Source of the DNA: Legionella longbeachae
Lineage (GTDB): Bacteria; Pseudomonadota; Gammaproteobacteria; Legionellales; Legionellaceae
DNA: 8,043 nucleotides
Assembly (NCBI GenBank): GCA_016191305.1
Contig: JACPOX010000052.1
Coordinates: 1 to 8,043, forward strand
Reading direction: 5' to 3'
Part shown: in pieces, positions 1 to 6,645 of the stretch
How the letters are laid out: every line of letters begins with the position of its first letter
How positions within the stretch are numbered: the first letter of the stretch is position 1
Program-made: the position numbers and the translations under genes
The notes under the pieces: model-generated
Told to the model about the DNA's origin: nothing
What the model saw: only the letters and a program-made list of their open reading frames with translations
The model's database searches: none

Positions 1-132
1 CAAAGAATTAAGGATAAATGGTCAAGAGGATGAGGTTGGTAAAAATTAGATCAGCACTACCCTCTACCACTTCCTCAGTGTACGACGAGATATACCACCA
101 GCAATGATGTTATACCTCTTGAGCATCTTGAT
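1..132. other. Left-edge region, possible 3' end of a plus-strand gene
   Basis: This stretch lies downstream of the minus-strand LRR gene. The plus-strand frame beginning at base 2 stays open from the window edge to a TAG at 47-49, reading KELRINGQEDEVGKN. It could be the last 15 codons of a gene entering from the left and converging on the LRR gene. Fifteen codons are too few to separate from chance. The other two plus frames stop within about 35 bases. I see no convincing rho-independent terminator for the LRR gene here. The 9-mer CTCAGTGTA, which recurs elsewhere in the window, lies at 75-83. Confidence 0.2.
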
Positions 133-525
133 TTAGCATTTTAAATTATCTTGTTGAAGGGCTAAGTATTCGATTTCCTCCATCTCAATTACATCGTTGA
201 TTCTGTTACCGTGAAAGAAAATTTCAAGATGAGAAAAGTTTTTCATAAGACTAAATAAATTAATAGCACCTTCTCTGCCTATATTATTGAACTGAATACT
301 CAGCTCCTTTATATTATTAAAGGGGAGTAAATAGTTGCTTAAGATAATTGCTCCTGTATCACTAATGCTATTGTTATCCAAATTGATCTCGCAAGTATTT
401 GGTTTTATTTGTTGGATTATCTTAATTATTTCTAGAATTTCATCATCAGTGATTTTCATATTTGCTAAATTCACTTGAGTAGGGCTCTTGTTTTTTGTTA
501 TTTTTTCTAATAATTCAGGTCTCAT
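133..525 (-). CDS. Small leucine-rich repeat protein, candidate Dot/Icm effector
   Basis: This 130-residue protein consists almost wholly of about four leucine-rich repeats of roughly 28 residues, the long ribonuclease-inhibitor-like class. They start near residues 17 (VNLANMKITDDEI), 45 (CEINLDNNSISDTGA), 72 (IKELSIQFNNIGREGA) and 100 (LEIFFHGNRIND). There is no signal peptide or membrane segment. Such arrays bind proteins; no catalytic part is visible. The C-terminus has EMEEIEY at 114-120 and Leu at position -3, like Dot/Icm E-block signals. GGAG lies five bases before the ATG, inside a 12-base palindrome. The gene starts 24 bases after the stop of the 450-residue gene, so the two are probably co-transcribed. 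It is short for an LRR effector and may be a trimmed remnant. The LRR call is firm; effector status is inferred. Confidence 0.75.
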   Translation of the reverse strand: MRPELLEKITKNKSPTQVNLANMKITDDEILEIIKIIQQIKPNTCEINLDNNSISDTGAIILSNYLLPFNNIKELSIQFNNIGREGAINLFSLMKNFSHLEIFFHGNRINDVIEMEEIEYLALQQDNLKC

Positions 526-528
526 ATC

Positions 529-540
529 TTCTCCGGAGAA
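529..540 (-). promoter_or_regulatory. Palindromic ribosome binding site of the LRR gene
   Basis: TTCTCCGGAGAA is a perfect 12-base palindrome in the 24-base gap between the two minus-strand genes. Its GGAG (534-531 on the minus strand) is the Shine-Dalgarno sequence five bases before the LRR start codon. Pairing between transcripts, or tight local folding, could mask the site, but a palindrome without a loop makes a poor hairpin. The role as a ribosome binding site is well supported; any regulatory role is speculative. Confidence 0.55.
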
Positions 541-549
541 GTTAGTAAC

Positions 550-1902
550 TTAGCCTATATTGATATTATAAGTTTTATTTTTACACGAGTCTCCCCTAAG
601 CATTTTTTCTTGTATTTTAAACATCTTTTTTAATGCTTTGATTGAGGTCGTTTCAATGTTAGTGGTACGAGTAAAGAAGCCTTGTCCTGTTTTTAATATC
701 GTATATTCAGGTAATTTAAGTATTTTTTTTCTTAATATTAATAATTCCTTTTGAGAGGAGGTTTTTAGAATTTGAATACTAAAATTTTTTAAAATTTTAG
801 TTTTTAAATAATCACCACGAAAATAAGAATAAAATTTTAAAGATTCTGAATTTATCGCAGTTGAGGCTTTATGTAAGTGATATCTTCCCTGAGTAGGATG
901 TGAGCTCGTGTAAGCATATATATTTTGTATGGGAGAGTATTCAATAGGTTCTAGATCCATTATTGTAAAATTAGTGCCAAATGGAAGCTTGTGTACAGAG
1001 CTTTGCTGTTGAGCAACTTTTATTTTACATTTTATTCTTGAGAAATGAGGATCTACATGCATTACCGCAGATTCAAGACATAGTTCTTTTTGTAACTTTA
1101 TTGAATTGGACACAACCACATGAGAAATTGGCTGACGCAGCATTGCTGGTTTCTTGTTTGCAAGAGCCTTAATATTAGTCTTAGCTACGCCTTTCTTATG
1201 ATCTAAACAAATATCTACTGCAGTTAAAAATGGAGTACCACCAGGGGTTTTGCAAGGTATTATATTATTAAAGGTGAATTGACGAACAACTTGATCCACT
1301 ATGATTTTGGGCATAGAAGGAGACGCATTGCTTTTATCTAATACACTGAGAGTAACAGTGTTTTCTTCATCATTGAGTATTTTATATCGAAAATCGATCC
1401 TTGAAGTATGATTTTTAACAATAAAATTAAATTCTGGTTTCTTACCACAAGTGATATGAGGTGTTACATTCATCACTTCATTATTAAGAGTTTTTACAGC
1501 GAAAGAACTAAGAATTAAATGGATTCCGCAAGGAAGTGTCTTCGCTTTATCAGAGAGTTCATTCTGTAGTTTTGTGAATTCTTCCAAGGTAAGAGGTTCT
1601 TTAGTGTAGAAAAAGAATTCATTAGTACTTAATCGAGTAATATAATCAGGATCTATTATAGCTGTTTCTGGCTTGTAACAGTTTTTTTGGTACGTTTTAT
1701 TTGCTTTATCCATGAGCTTTATAATGGTATTTTTTAAACGCCGAACCATATTTAGGCGCTCATTAAACGTCATTGGATTCTGTAAGAGATTATTTCCAGC
1801 GCCAGCTTCGCCAATAGGGTGATCTTCTTTAAATTCTGCTATTACTGCTTTATCTTGAATAACTAGCCTTCTAATTGCCTTGTTAATTTTACCTAGAGTC
1901 AT
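550..1902 (-). CDS. Unrecognised 450-residue protein with faint nitrilase-like pattern; candidate effector
   Basis: I do not recognise a named family. The protein has no signal peptide or clear membrane segment, so it is soluble as made. Residues 1-75 are basic and helical. Residues 94-285 loosely follow the carbon-nitrogen hydrolase (nitrilase) layout. A hydrophobic strand leads to a Glu (EFFFYTKEP, E102), then comes a helix and strand (GIHLILSSFAV, 126-136). A Lys follows in a segment like the K..H stretch (FIVKNHTSRIDF, K163), and then a Cys-x-Asp after a hydrophobic strand (FLTAVDICLDH, C232 and D234). E, K and C are the family's catalytic triad in that order, but the usual Gly and Pro signatures are weak and the K-to-C distance is long. 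The lysine-rich end (residues 365-450) has no E-block. It leads a two-gene unit with the LRR gene and has its own AT-rich promoter. Its neighbours suggest a host-directed role. The CDS is sure; the fold is tentative. Confidence 0.8.
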   Translation of the reverse strand: MTLGKINKAIRRLVIQDKAVIAEFKEDHPIGEAGAGNNLLQNPMTFNERLNMVRRLKNTIIKLMDKANKTYQKNCYKPETAIIDPDYITRLSTNEFFFYTKEPLTLEEFTKLQNELSDKAKTLPCGIHLILSSFAVKTLNNEVMNVTPHITCGKKPEFNFIVKNHTSRIDFRYKILNDEENTVTLSVLDKSNASPSMPKIIVDQVVRQFTFNNIIPCKTPGGTPFLTAVDICLDHKKGVAKTNIKALANKKPAMLRQPISHVVVSNSIKLQKELCLESAVMHVDPHFSRIKCKIKVAQQQSSVHKLPFGTNFTIMDLEPIEYSPIQNIYAYTSSHPTQGRYHLHKASTAINSESLKFYSYFRGDYLKTKILKNFSIQILKTSSQKELLILRKKILKLPEYTILKTGQGFFTRTTNIETTSIKALKKMFKIQEKMLRGDSCKNKTYNINIG

Positions 1903-1936
1903 AAAAATACTCTTTTATGTTAATCGATTCTTGCTA

Positions 1937-1970
1937 ATTATAACCATATTGACTTAATAAAGTATTAAGT
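1937..1970 (-). promoter_or_regulatory. Promoter of the minus-strand pair with PmrA-box-like inverted repeat
   Basis: Read on the minus strand, an exact TATAAT (1942-1937) lies 34 bases before the ATG at 1902, and there is no good -35 hexamer. The place of the -35 is taken by CTTAATACT (1969-1961), which matches the L. pneumophila PmrA consensus as I recall it (cTTAATatT) at eight of nine positions. It is part of a perfect inverted repeat, ACTTAATA (1952-1959) and TATTAAGT (1963-1970), with a 3-base spacer. A further CTTAAT lies at 1976-1981. A strong -10 with a regulator box instead of a -35 is what an activator-dependent promoter looks like. The -10 is seen directly; PmrA control is inferred. 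Confidence 0.5.
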
Positions 1971-2052
1971 GATTGCTTAATGAATATTTATCTCGATATT
2001 CAGCTTACATAATTTATCCCATAGTTAGTTTTAGTTAGCTGGACGCTATTAC

Positions 2053-2082
2053 TTGTTGTCCTCAGTGTATATGTAATACAAT
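2053..2082 (+). promoter_or_regulatory. Possible promoter of the F-box gene
   Basis: TACAAT (2077-2082) resembles a -10 box and has TTGTTG (2053-2058) 18 bases upstream as a poor -35. A start near 2089 would give a leader of about 42 bases. The ribosome binding site before the ATG at 2131 is weak: AAGG at 2117-2120 is ten bases away, and AGAAG lies closer. The CTTAAT sites of the divergent promoter lie about 100 bases further upstream and could act on both genes. Confidence 0.3.
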
Positions 2083-2130
2083 ACGATCATAAATTATTTA
2101 AAAAATGCTGATTTATAAGGCTCAGAAGTA

Positions 2131-4314
2131 ATGTTTGATAAACTTCCCTATGAACTTAAGCTATATATAACGCAATTTCTTTTACCCGAAGATTTGAGCA
2201 ATCTCGCTTTGGTTAATTCTAATTTGAATAAAATTTCCCGGACCCCGCAACTATTTTTTAACCATTTACGGCTACTTAAAGTGGGTTTTGGTGAACAGAA
2301 AAATAGATTTTACCAACATTGGCCCCCCGATATTTTTGCCAAAATTTATCACAATCTGAAAAATAAACGTAATGCCAACAAGCTATATGATTTTCACCGG
2401 ATATTCACCACTCTCGACCCCTGGCGGTTTGGGACATTTTATTTTCCTGTAAACAAGCTCTTGCAACCTATGATACAAGATCCTTTTCTAATAATTATGG
2501 AAAGTGGAGATGTAAAATTTTTAATCGAATCATTAAGAAATCCTGCAAGATATGGAATCCCTTTCAACACCGATACGCTAGTTGCAAATTTCAGGCATAG
2601 ACTTCTGACTACCTCGATGAAAAGCAATAATCCTGAATTATTTTCTGAGATGTATGCACTGTGTGGCTCATCATTTTCTTCAGATGATCTGGAAAACAAG
2701 AGCTCCAGTTTTTTGGGAACCAGTGCTACCGCACATCCATTGATATTTGAAAAAACAATCACAGAACTCAAAAAACAGAAACTCATGAGCAAGGCATTCA
2801 AATATTTTAATCACTTTGATGAGATGATGCGTGAATACGATCTTGAGACCTTTAAATTAAAAATAAATTCTCTTTATGGGGAACAGGGATTGCCAAAACG
2901 GGCGCTTCTTGAGAGTCATCTGACAATAAAAAATCTAAATAATGCTAAAAATCCCTCTGACATGTTCCATTATTTTGTTGAGATTTATGAAAAAAAACTG
3001 CATGACCGATATTTTGTATCTAAATTAAACCTTGATGTCATAGGTAAAATCGCTCGATTTGGCATGGTTTATTGTGGTAAAGGCAGAGACTGCAAGGCAT
3101 TTCATAAATGGATTGGACTGATCGATAAAATGATTGATAAAGTCAATCGGGTAGATCTTTGCATAGAACTTAATCTTTTTTCTATCGGGAAAAAATTACT
3201 CATCGGAGTCATAGAGTCTAAAAATGAAAAGCTATTCGTGGATTTGCTGGAACTGATGCACAAAAGGGCGAATGAGGAATATAAAAAGATATGGGATAGA
3301 ACCTTTACTTTTGGCTTCACCCTTAAACGCATCTTCCAAGATGATGTGCTCATTGAATTTTTGATAGCCGCTATTGAATCTGAAAATATGGCTATTTTAA
3401 ACTCGCTGTTGGACTGGATTGAAGGGTATAAACTGATTAAAAACAAAGATGCTTTGTATCCCTTATTAAAAGTTGTTCTGCTTTGCCATGATAATCTGGA
3501 ACCAATTGAACGGGTATTTGACATTTTTGATCGTTTTGAGATTTCCTTAACAGAAATTCTTGAGGCTTCAGAACCCTCATTTTTAAATAACCTACAATTA
3601 GCTATTGGTGCGCAAAATCCGGCTTTGCTGAACAGGGTGTTTGAGAAAATGGGAGGATTTGAAGAAATTCCGGAAACTCTTTTGAAAATATCAAACTGTC
3701 AATTGCTGCAGAGAGCCATTTCTTCAGAAAACATAGAAATCATGAATCTTGTCATGTCATTGTATCAGTCCAAAGGTCTGTTTGATGTTATGAAACAGAT
3801 GCAAGAGGTTAATTTGTTTTTTATACTGATGCGTTCAAATACTCCGGTTAGTTTGAAATGGTTTATGAAAGAGGTTGTGAATCATGATGAGCAATTACTC
3901 TGGCAATACATGCAATTTTTGAATGAAGAAAATTGGCGAGAAATTTTGTCTTACGAACATAATCTTGAAAATCTAGCGTACTTTTTATCTATTTTCCGGG
4001 ACAATGGCTCTTTGCACCACCCCATCAAATCTTTATACGAAACGAACAAACATCAGTTGCTCCTGGTGATTTACCTCTGCGGATACAGTGAAAATTTGCG
4101 TTATCATTCTTTGGGTAAAGAGATTTGTCAAATGACTATTGTAACAGAACAGGGTGAAGTGAAATGCCTTGATGCGCTGAACGATCTGCTCAATGACGAA
4201 TTTATTCAGGCTCTGAACAAATGGTCTCAGTCCTTGTATGCGATCGAACTGTCCCAATATCTGAAAAATGCTCAAAGCAGTCAGTTGAATCCAATTAGTT
4301 GTATGAGAGTGTAG
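2131..4314 (+). CDS. F-box protein with ankyrin-like helical repeats, candidate ubiquitin-ligase effector
   Basis: Residues 4-46 of this 727-residue protein form an F-box: LPYELKLYITQFLLPEDLSN, then LALVNSNLNKI and a trailing LFFNHL. F-boxes bind Skp1 and recruit an SCF ubiquitin ligase, a eukaryotic system that Legionella effectors such as AnkB and LegU1 exploit. The rest is alpha-helical. A unit like L..AI.S.N...L..L recurs near residues 119 (FLIIMESGDVKFL), 159 (LTTSMKSNNPELF), 356 (LLIGVIESKNEKLF), 410 (FLIAAIESENMAIL), 487 (NLQLAIGAQNPALL), 525 (LLQRAISSENIEIM) and 563 (FFILMRSNTPVSL). Three of the gaps are 38 to 40 residues. This resembles the helix pair of ankyrin repeats without the TPLH signature and probably binds the target. 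There is no signal peptide or membrane segment. The C-terminus (SSQLNPISCMRV) has Met at -3 but no E-block. The gene is monocistronic: divergent from the 450-residue gene and closed by a terminator. The F-box is confident; repeat class and secretion are inferred. Confidence 0.85.
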   Translation: MFDKLPYELKLYITQFLLPEDLSNLALVNSNLNKISRTPQLFFNHLRLLKVGFGEQKNRFYQHWPPDIFAKIYHNLKNKRNANKLYDFHRIFTTLDPWRFGTFYFPVNKLLQPMIQDPFLIIMESGDVKFLIESLRNPARYGIPFNTDTLVANFRHRLLTTSMKSNNPELFSEMYALCGSSFSSDDLENKSSSFLGTSATAHPLIFEKTITELKKQKLMSKAFKYFNHFDEMMREYDLETFKLKINSLYGEQGLPKRALLESHLTIKNLNNAKNPSDMFHYFVEIYEKKLHDRYFVSKLNLDVIGKIARFGMVYCGKGRDCKAFHKWIGLIDKMIDKVNRVDLCIELNLFSIGKKLLIGVIESKNEKLFVDLLELMHKRANEEYKKIWDRTFTFGFTLKRIFQDDVLIEFLIAAIESENMAILNSLLDWIEGYKLIKNKDALYPLLKVVLLCHDNLEPIERVFDIFDRFEISLTEILEASEPSFLNNLQLAIGAQNPALLNRVFEKMGGFEEIPETLLKISNCQLLQRAISSENIEIMNLVMSLYQSKGLFDVMKQMQEVNLFFILMRSNTPVSLKWFMKEVVNHDEQLLWQYMQFLNEENWREILSYEHNLENLAYFLSIFRDNGSLHHPIKSLYETNKHQLLLVIYLCGYSENLRYHSLGKEICQMTIVTEQGEVKCLDALNDLLNDEFIQALNKWSQSLYAIELSQYLKNAQSSQLNPISCMRV

Positions 4315-4327
4315 TCTTTTTTGCACC

Positions 4328-4350
4328 AAGCTATGCCCCTAGCTTTTTTT
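4328..4350 (+). terminator. Rho-independent terminator of the F-box gene
   Basis: AAGCTA (4328-4333) and TAGCTT (4340-4345) form a perfect 6-base stem with loop TGCCCC, running into a T tract to 4350, 14 bases after the stop. It works for the plus strand only; the minus strand lacks a T tract after the stem. A GC-richer pairing, GCCCCT (4335-4340) with AGGGGC (4361-4366), competes for the loop and the 3' arm. It forms only after the T tract is transcribed, so it should not prevent termination. Confidence 0.65.
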
Positions 4351-4385
4351 CAAGTACAGCAGGGGCTGAGAAGATTAAACTGCAA

Positions 4386-4955
4386 TCAAAATTTGGGTTC
4401 TGTTGTTGGAGTTTGTTCTTCTTCCTGAGTATCAATACGAAGCTCACTATCAAATCCTAAAGCATGCTTGATGTAGGTTAAAAGTTGCATGAGAATGTTT
4501 TGTTGTTGGCTTTGTATTAGCTCAAAAGCTGTGTTAGTGTTTTCATTGTCAATAACTTTAGTAAGATTGAAATCTTTTATGAGAACTTTATCTGGAGTTA
4601 TGTTGATATTAACAGTTACATTGAATGCTTCAGAAGAATCTTCCGAATCCCATGGATTTTTTTCAATGATTTTGGCTGTATAGCTAAGATCAACACTATT
4701 TTTTCCAATAACTTTGATTTCAAGTTTATATACTGGGTCTACATTCAGATACTTTTGTTTATTATCTTTTGGAGAGGGAAAATTGTGTTGTATAAGTGCC
4801 CCAAGCCGAAACTGTATACCCGCTCTATGCTGAAGAAGCATATGTAAAATTTTATCTTGTTGTTCGAGTTCTGGAAAAATAGCATAGGATCCTGCCCTAG
4901 CAATTTCATCATCATCCTTTTGGTCGAAAGATTGAATGATCATTTTTTCAGCCAT
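4386..4955 (-). CDS. Hypothetical 189-residue protein with E-block C-terminus, candidate effector
   Basis: I do not recognise the family. The N-terminal third is polar and helical (residues 27-56 include ELEQQDKILHMLLQHRAGI). Residues 75-135 alternate hydrophobic and polar residues like a beta-sheet domain (YKLEIKVIGKNSVDLSYTAKI, split by turns, then FNVTVNINITPDKVLIKDFNL). A Gln-rich helix follows (residues 143-167). There is no signal peptide or membrane segment. The tail DTQEEEQTPTTEPKF has EEE at positions -12 to -10 followed by small polar residues, closely matching the E-block described for Dot/Icm substrates. The gene converges on the F-box gene (71-base gap) and is followed on its upstream side by prs after 311 bases. 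The ribosome binding site is weak (AAAGAG), and Met5 is a less likely start. The CDS is likely real because of its clean length and domain-like pattern. Confidence 0.7.
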   Translation of the reverse strand: MAEKMIIQSFDQKDDDEIARAGSYAIFPELEQQDKILHMLLQHRAGIQFRLGALIQHNFPSPKDNKQKYLNVDPVYKLEIKVIGKNSVDLSYTAKIIEKNPWDSEDSSEAFNVTVNINITPDKVLIKDFNLTKVIDNENTNTAFELIQSQQQNILMQLLTYIKHALGFDSELRIDTQEEEQTPTTEPKF

Positions 4956-5266
4956 TTGCTCTTTTACTTTATCGAATCCTGAAAAAAAGTAGATTTCTTT
5001 GTTGCATATTTTAAGTTTATGTCTTTTTTACTCATTATGAACTCAGTGTATTGGAAGCGTATATTTATTAGAGTTGAAAAAGATTAACAGAATATGAATC
5101 ATTATGGATCAAATTGGGCCTTTGGCAACACCTTTCATTGAGGCAATAGGATAATTACTCTCGCTGTGTTGGTATCTATTGGTGGATTTAGAAAGAGAGG
5201 GTAATTATCAATAAAAATTGAATAGTACCCTCTGTACTTGCTTAATAAGCAGGAAAAAAGTTTAGC
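4956..5266. other. Intergenic stretch between prs and the 189-residue gene
   Basis: These 311 bases hold no supportable gene; the longest ATG-started frames are about 16 codons with no ribosome binding site. The part near 4956-5050 must carry the promoter of the 189-residue gene. I see only AT-rich -10-like sequences (TAAAAT, CATAAT on the minus strand) without matching -35 boxes. CTCAGTGTA recurs at 5042-5050. The right end carries the 3' stem of prs and a 13-base palindrome TGCTTAATAAGCA (5239-5251). rplY, which often follows prs, is absent. Confidence 0.5.
5196..5233 (-). terminator. Stem-loop downstream of prs, possible terminator
   Basis: AGAGGGTA (5196-5203) and TACCCTCT (5226-5233) form a perfect 8-base stem. 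Within it, after a short internal loop, ATCAAT and ATTGA add a 5-base stem closed by an A-rich loop. It begins 33 bases after the prs stop. On the minus strand the sequence after the stem is CTTTCTAAATCC, a poor T tract, so it may protect the mRNA 3' end or be a weak terminator. Confidence 0.35.
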
Positions 5267-6214
5267 TTACTCAGCAAACATGGAACTAACAGATTCTTCA
5301 ATATTAACTCGTTTGATCGCCTGAGCGAGCATGTCAGACAAGCTAACGACACGAATTTTTTCACATTTGCGTGCTTCTTCAGATAAAGGAATTGTGTCAG
5401 TTACTACTACTTCATCAAGTCCTGAATTTTTAATATTGTGTATGGCTGGACCAGATAAAACAGGGTGAGTGATGTAGGCTCTCACACTATGAGCTCCATT
5501 TTTCTTGAGCTCATGCGCGGCAGAACAAAGAGTTCCTGCAGTATCAACAATATCATCGACAATAATGCAGTTTTTATTAGTAGGATCTCCAATAATGTGC
5601 ATTACTTCCGATTTATTAGGACCACTTCGTCGTTTATCAATAATGCATAACTCAGCATGATCAAGCCGTTTCGCTACAGCTCGCGCTCTAATCACACCTC
5701 CAACATCAGGAGAAATGACCATGATGTTATCTAACTTTTGTTTGGTTATATCATCGAGAAGTATAGGTGTTGAATAAACGTTATCTACGGGCATATAGAA
5801 GAAACCCTGAATTTGATCGGCGTGTAAGTCTACAGTAAGAACTCGGCAGATCCCCACAGAGGCCATCATATCAGCAACAACTTTAGCCGTAATTGGGACT
5901 CGAGCTGAGCGAACACGTCGATCCTGGCGTGCATAACCAAAATATGGAACTACAGCGGTGATTCGTGCAGCGGAAGATCTTCTTAGCGCGTCTGCAATAG
6001 TCAGGAGCTCCATTAAATTATTATTTGCTGGGGCACAAGTAGATTGGATTATAAAAACGTCTCTACCACGAACATTTTCTAAAATCTCAACCATGGTTTC
6101 TCCGTCACTAAATGTGCTGACAGTAGCCTGGCCGATAGGTATTTTTAAATGATTAGAAATTCGTTTTGCTAATTCCGGATTTGCATTTCCGGCAAAAATC
6201 ATCATAGTGGACAT
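5267..6214 (-). CDS. prs: Ribose-phosphate pyrophosphokinase (PRPP synthetase)
   Basis: This cytosolic enzyme transfers pyrophosphate from ATP to ribose 5-phosphate, giving PRPP for purine, pyrimidine, NAD, histidine and tryptophan synthesis. The 315 residues are the usual bacterial length. Visible family landmarks are FSDGE (35-39), the flexible loop [17 protein letters not shown] (91-107), the metal and ATP segment [12 protein letters not shown] (128-139), [10 protein letters not shown] (168-177) and the PRPP-binding loop [10 protein letters not shown] (219-228). The N-terminus [16 protein letters not shown] aligns with known Prs starts, which fixes the ATG although the nearest AAGG lies ten bases away. 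No defect is visible. It lies downstream of tRNA-Gln on the same strand, with 151 bases between. The usual upstream ispE and downstream rplY are missing. Confidence 0.97.
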   Translation of the reverse strand: MSTMMIFAGNANPELAKRISNHLKIPIGQATVSTFSDGETMVEILENVRGRDVFIIQSTCAPANNNLMELLTIADALRRSSAARITAVVPYFGYARQDRRVRSARVPITAKVVADMMASVGICRVLTVDLHADQIQGFFYMPVDNVYSTPILLDDITKQKLDNIMVISPDVGGVIRARAVAKRLDHAELCIIDKRRSGPNKSEVMHIIGDPTNKNCIIVDDIVDTAGTLCSAAHELKKNGAHSVRAYITHPVLSGPAIHNIKNSGLDEVVVTDTIPLSEEARKCEKIRVVSLSDMLAQAIKRVNIEESVSSMFAE

Positions 6215-6260
6215 GTGTAAGAAGCCTTAGATCTAGGTTAATCATTTAACTTAAACACAT

Positions 6261-6336
6261 AGCAGAAGACAGCCAAAAAGATATTATTATTATTTGAGCA
6301 TTAACGAGAACGCATCCTTCCAGGTTATCTTCTGCT
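6261..6336 (-). repeat. Inverted repeat in the leader between tRNA-Gln and prs
   Basis: AGCAGAAGA (6261-6269) and TCTTCTGCT (6328-6336) are perfect 9-base inverted arms with a 58-base spacer holding a short ATT microsatellite (near 6282-6294). The arms can also pair through GACAGC and GCTGTC, because each carries the same AGCAGAAGAC-type unit in a different phase. In the prs leader RNA this would form a long stem-loop ending about 45 bases before the start codon. I see no strong prs promoter; TTGATT near 6351 is the best -35 candidate but lacks a good -10. The arms are certain; a regulatory role is inferred. Confidence 0.4.
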
Positions 6337-6365
6337 GTCTGTTTACTTGAATCAACAAGAAAAAA

Positions 6366-6440
6366 TGGCAGGGGTGCTAGGATTCGAACCTAGGTATGCA
6401 GGGATCAAAACCCTGTGCCTTACCGCTTGGCGACACCCCT
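6366..6440 (-). tRNA. tRNA-Gln, anticodon UUG
   Basis: Read on the minus strand, the 75 bases fold as a standard cloverleaf. The acceptor stem is AGGGGTG with CACCCCT, the D arm has AGCGGTAAGGC, the anticodon stem is CAGGG with CCCTG, and the T arm is CTAGG TTCGAAT CCTAG. The 7-base anticodon loop TTTTGAT puts TTG at 6408-6406, which reads CAA (and CAG by wobble) as glutamine. The discriminator is G and CCA is encoded at 6368-6366. Six T follow directly after CCA on the minus strand, which could help end transcription. Confidence 0.97.
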
Positions 6441-6507
6441 AAAATTTGCAGATTCTAAAAAATCTTCCATGTATATATTAGCGTTCGTCCCTGCAATTGT
6501 GCTGCGT

Positions 6508-6536
6508 ATTTTGCAGTGGTTTTTGGAACATGTCAA
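6508..6536 (-). promoter_or_regulatory. Promoter of tRNA-Gln
   Basis: On the minus strand an exact -35 TTGACA (6536-6531) is followed after 17 bases by CAAAAT (6513-6508) as the -10. Transcription would begin near 6501, giving a 5' leader of about 60 bases to be removed by RNase P. The -35 overlaps a 10-base inverted repeat, ATGTCAACTT (6530-6539) and AAGTTGACAT (6579-6588). Confidence 0.6.
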
Positions 6537-6566
6537 CTTTGAAAGCAATATATTTTTATATTTTTT

Positions 6567-6645
6567 AACCTAAAAAAGAAGTTGACATCGGAGTGAAAAT
6601 ATCATAGATGTTCGCTTCCAAGAGGTCAGCTTCTTTTCTTAGGTT
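6567..6645. repeat. Long imperfect inverted repeat between lolB and tRNA-Gln
   Basis: The arm at 6567-6586 (AACCTAAAAAAGAAGTTGAC) pairs with 6625-6645, with one mismatch (base 6629) and one bulged C. The 38-base loop can fold further through GGA with TCC and GAA with TTC. It starts 13 bases after the lolB stop on the minus strand but is followed by A, not T, so it is not a classic terminator. It may be an mRNA 3' stabilising stem, a cruciform or a repeat element. The left arm can alternatively pair with 6530-6539, which contains the tRNA promoter -35. Confidence 0.55.

Noticed and set aside
61..132. In-frame continuation of 23 codons after the LRR stop (MLKRYNIIAGG...)
   Set aside because: Readthrough or a recent stop cannot be told from chance over so short a stretch, and it lacks LRR pattern.
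981..1172. Plus-strand 63-codon open frame inside the 450-residue gene
   Set aside because: It lies opposite a longer, better gene and has no ribosome binding site or domain-like sequence.
2439..3524. Minus-strand open frames of 120 and 140 codons within the F-box gene
   Set aside because: They are antisense to a clear gene, Ser-rich as usual for shadow frames, and show no family motif.
4033..4329. Minus-strand 98-codon frame over the F-box 3' end
   Set aside because: It is antisense to the coding end and spans the terminator of the F-box gene; the translation shows no motif.
5101..5160. Tiny plus-strand frames MNHYGSNWAFGNTFH and MDQIGPLATPFIEAIG
   Set aside because: They have 15 to 16 codons, no ribosome binding site and no promoter, so they are not supportable as genes.
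5239..5251. Palindrome TGCTTAATAAGCA as the prs terminator
   Set aside because: The stem has almost no loop and no T tract follows it on the minus strand; the T tract precedes it.
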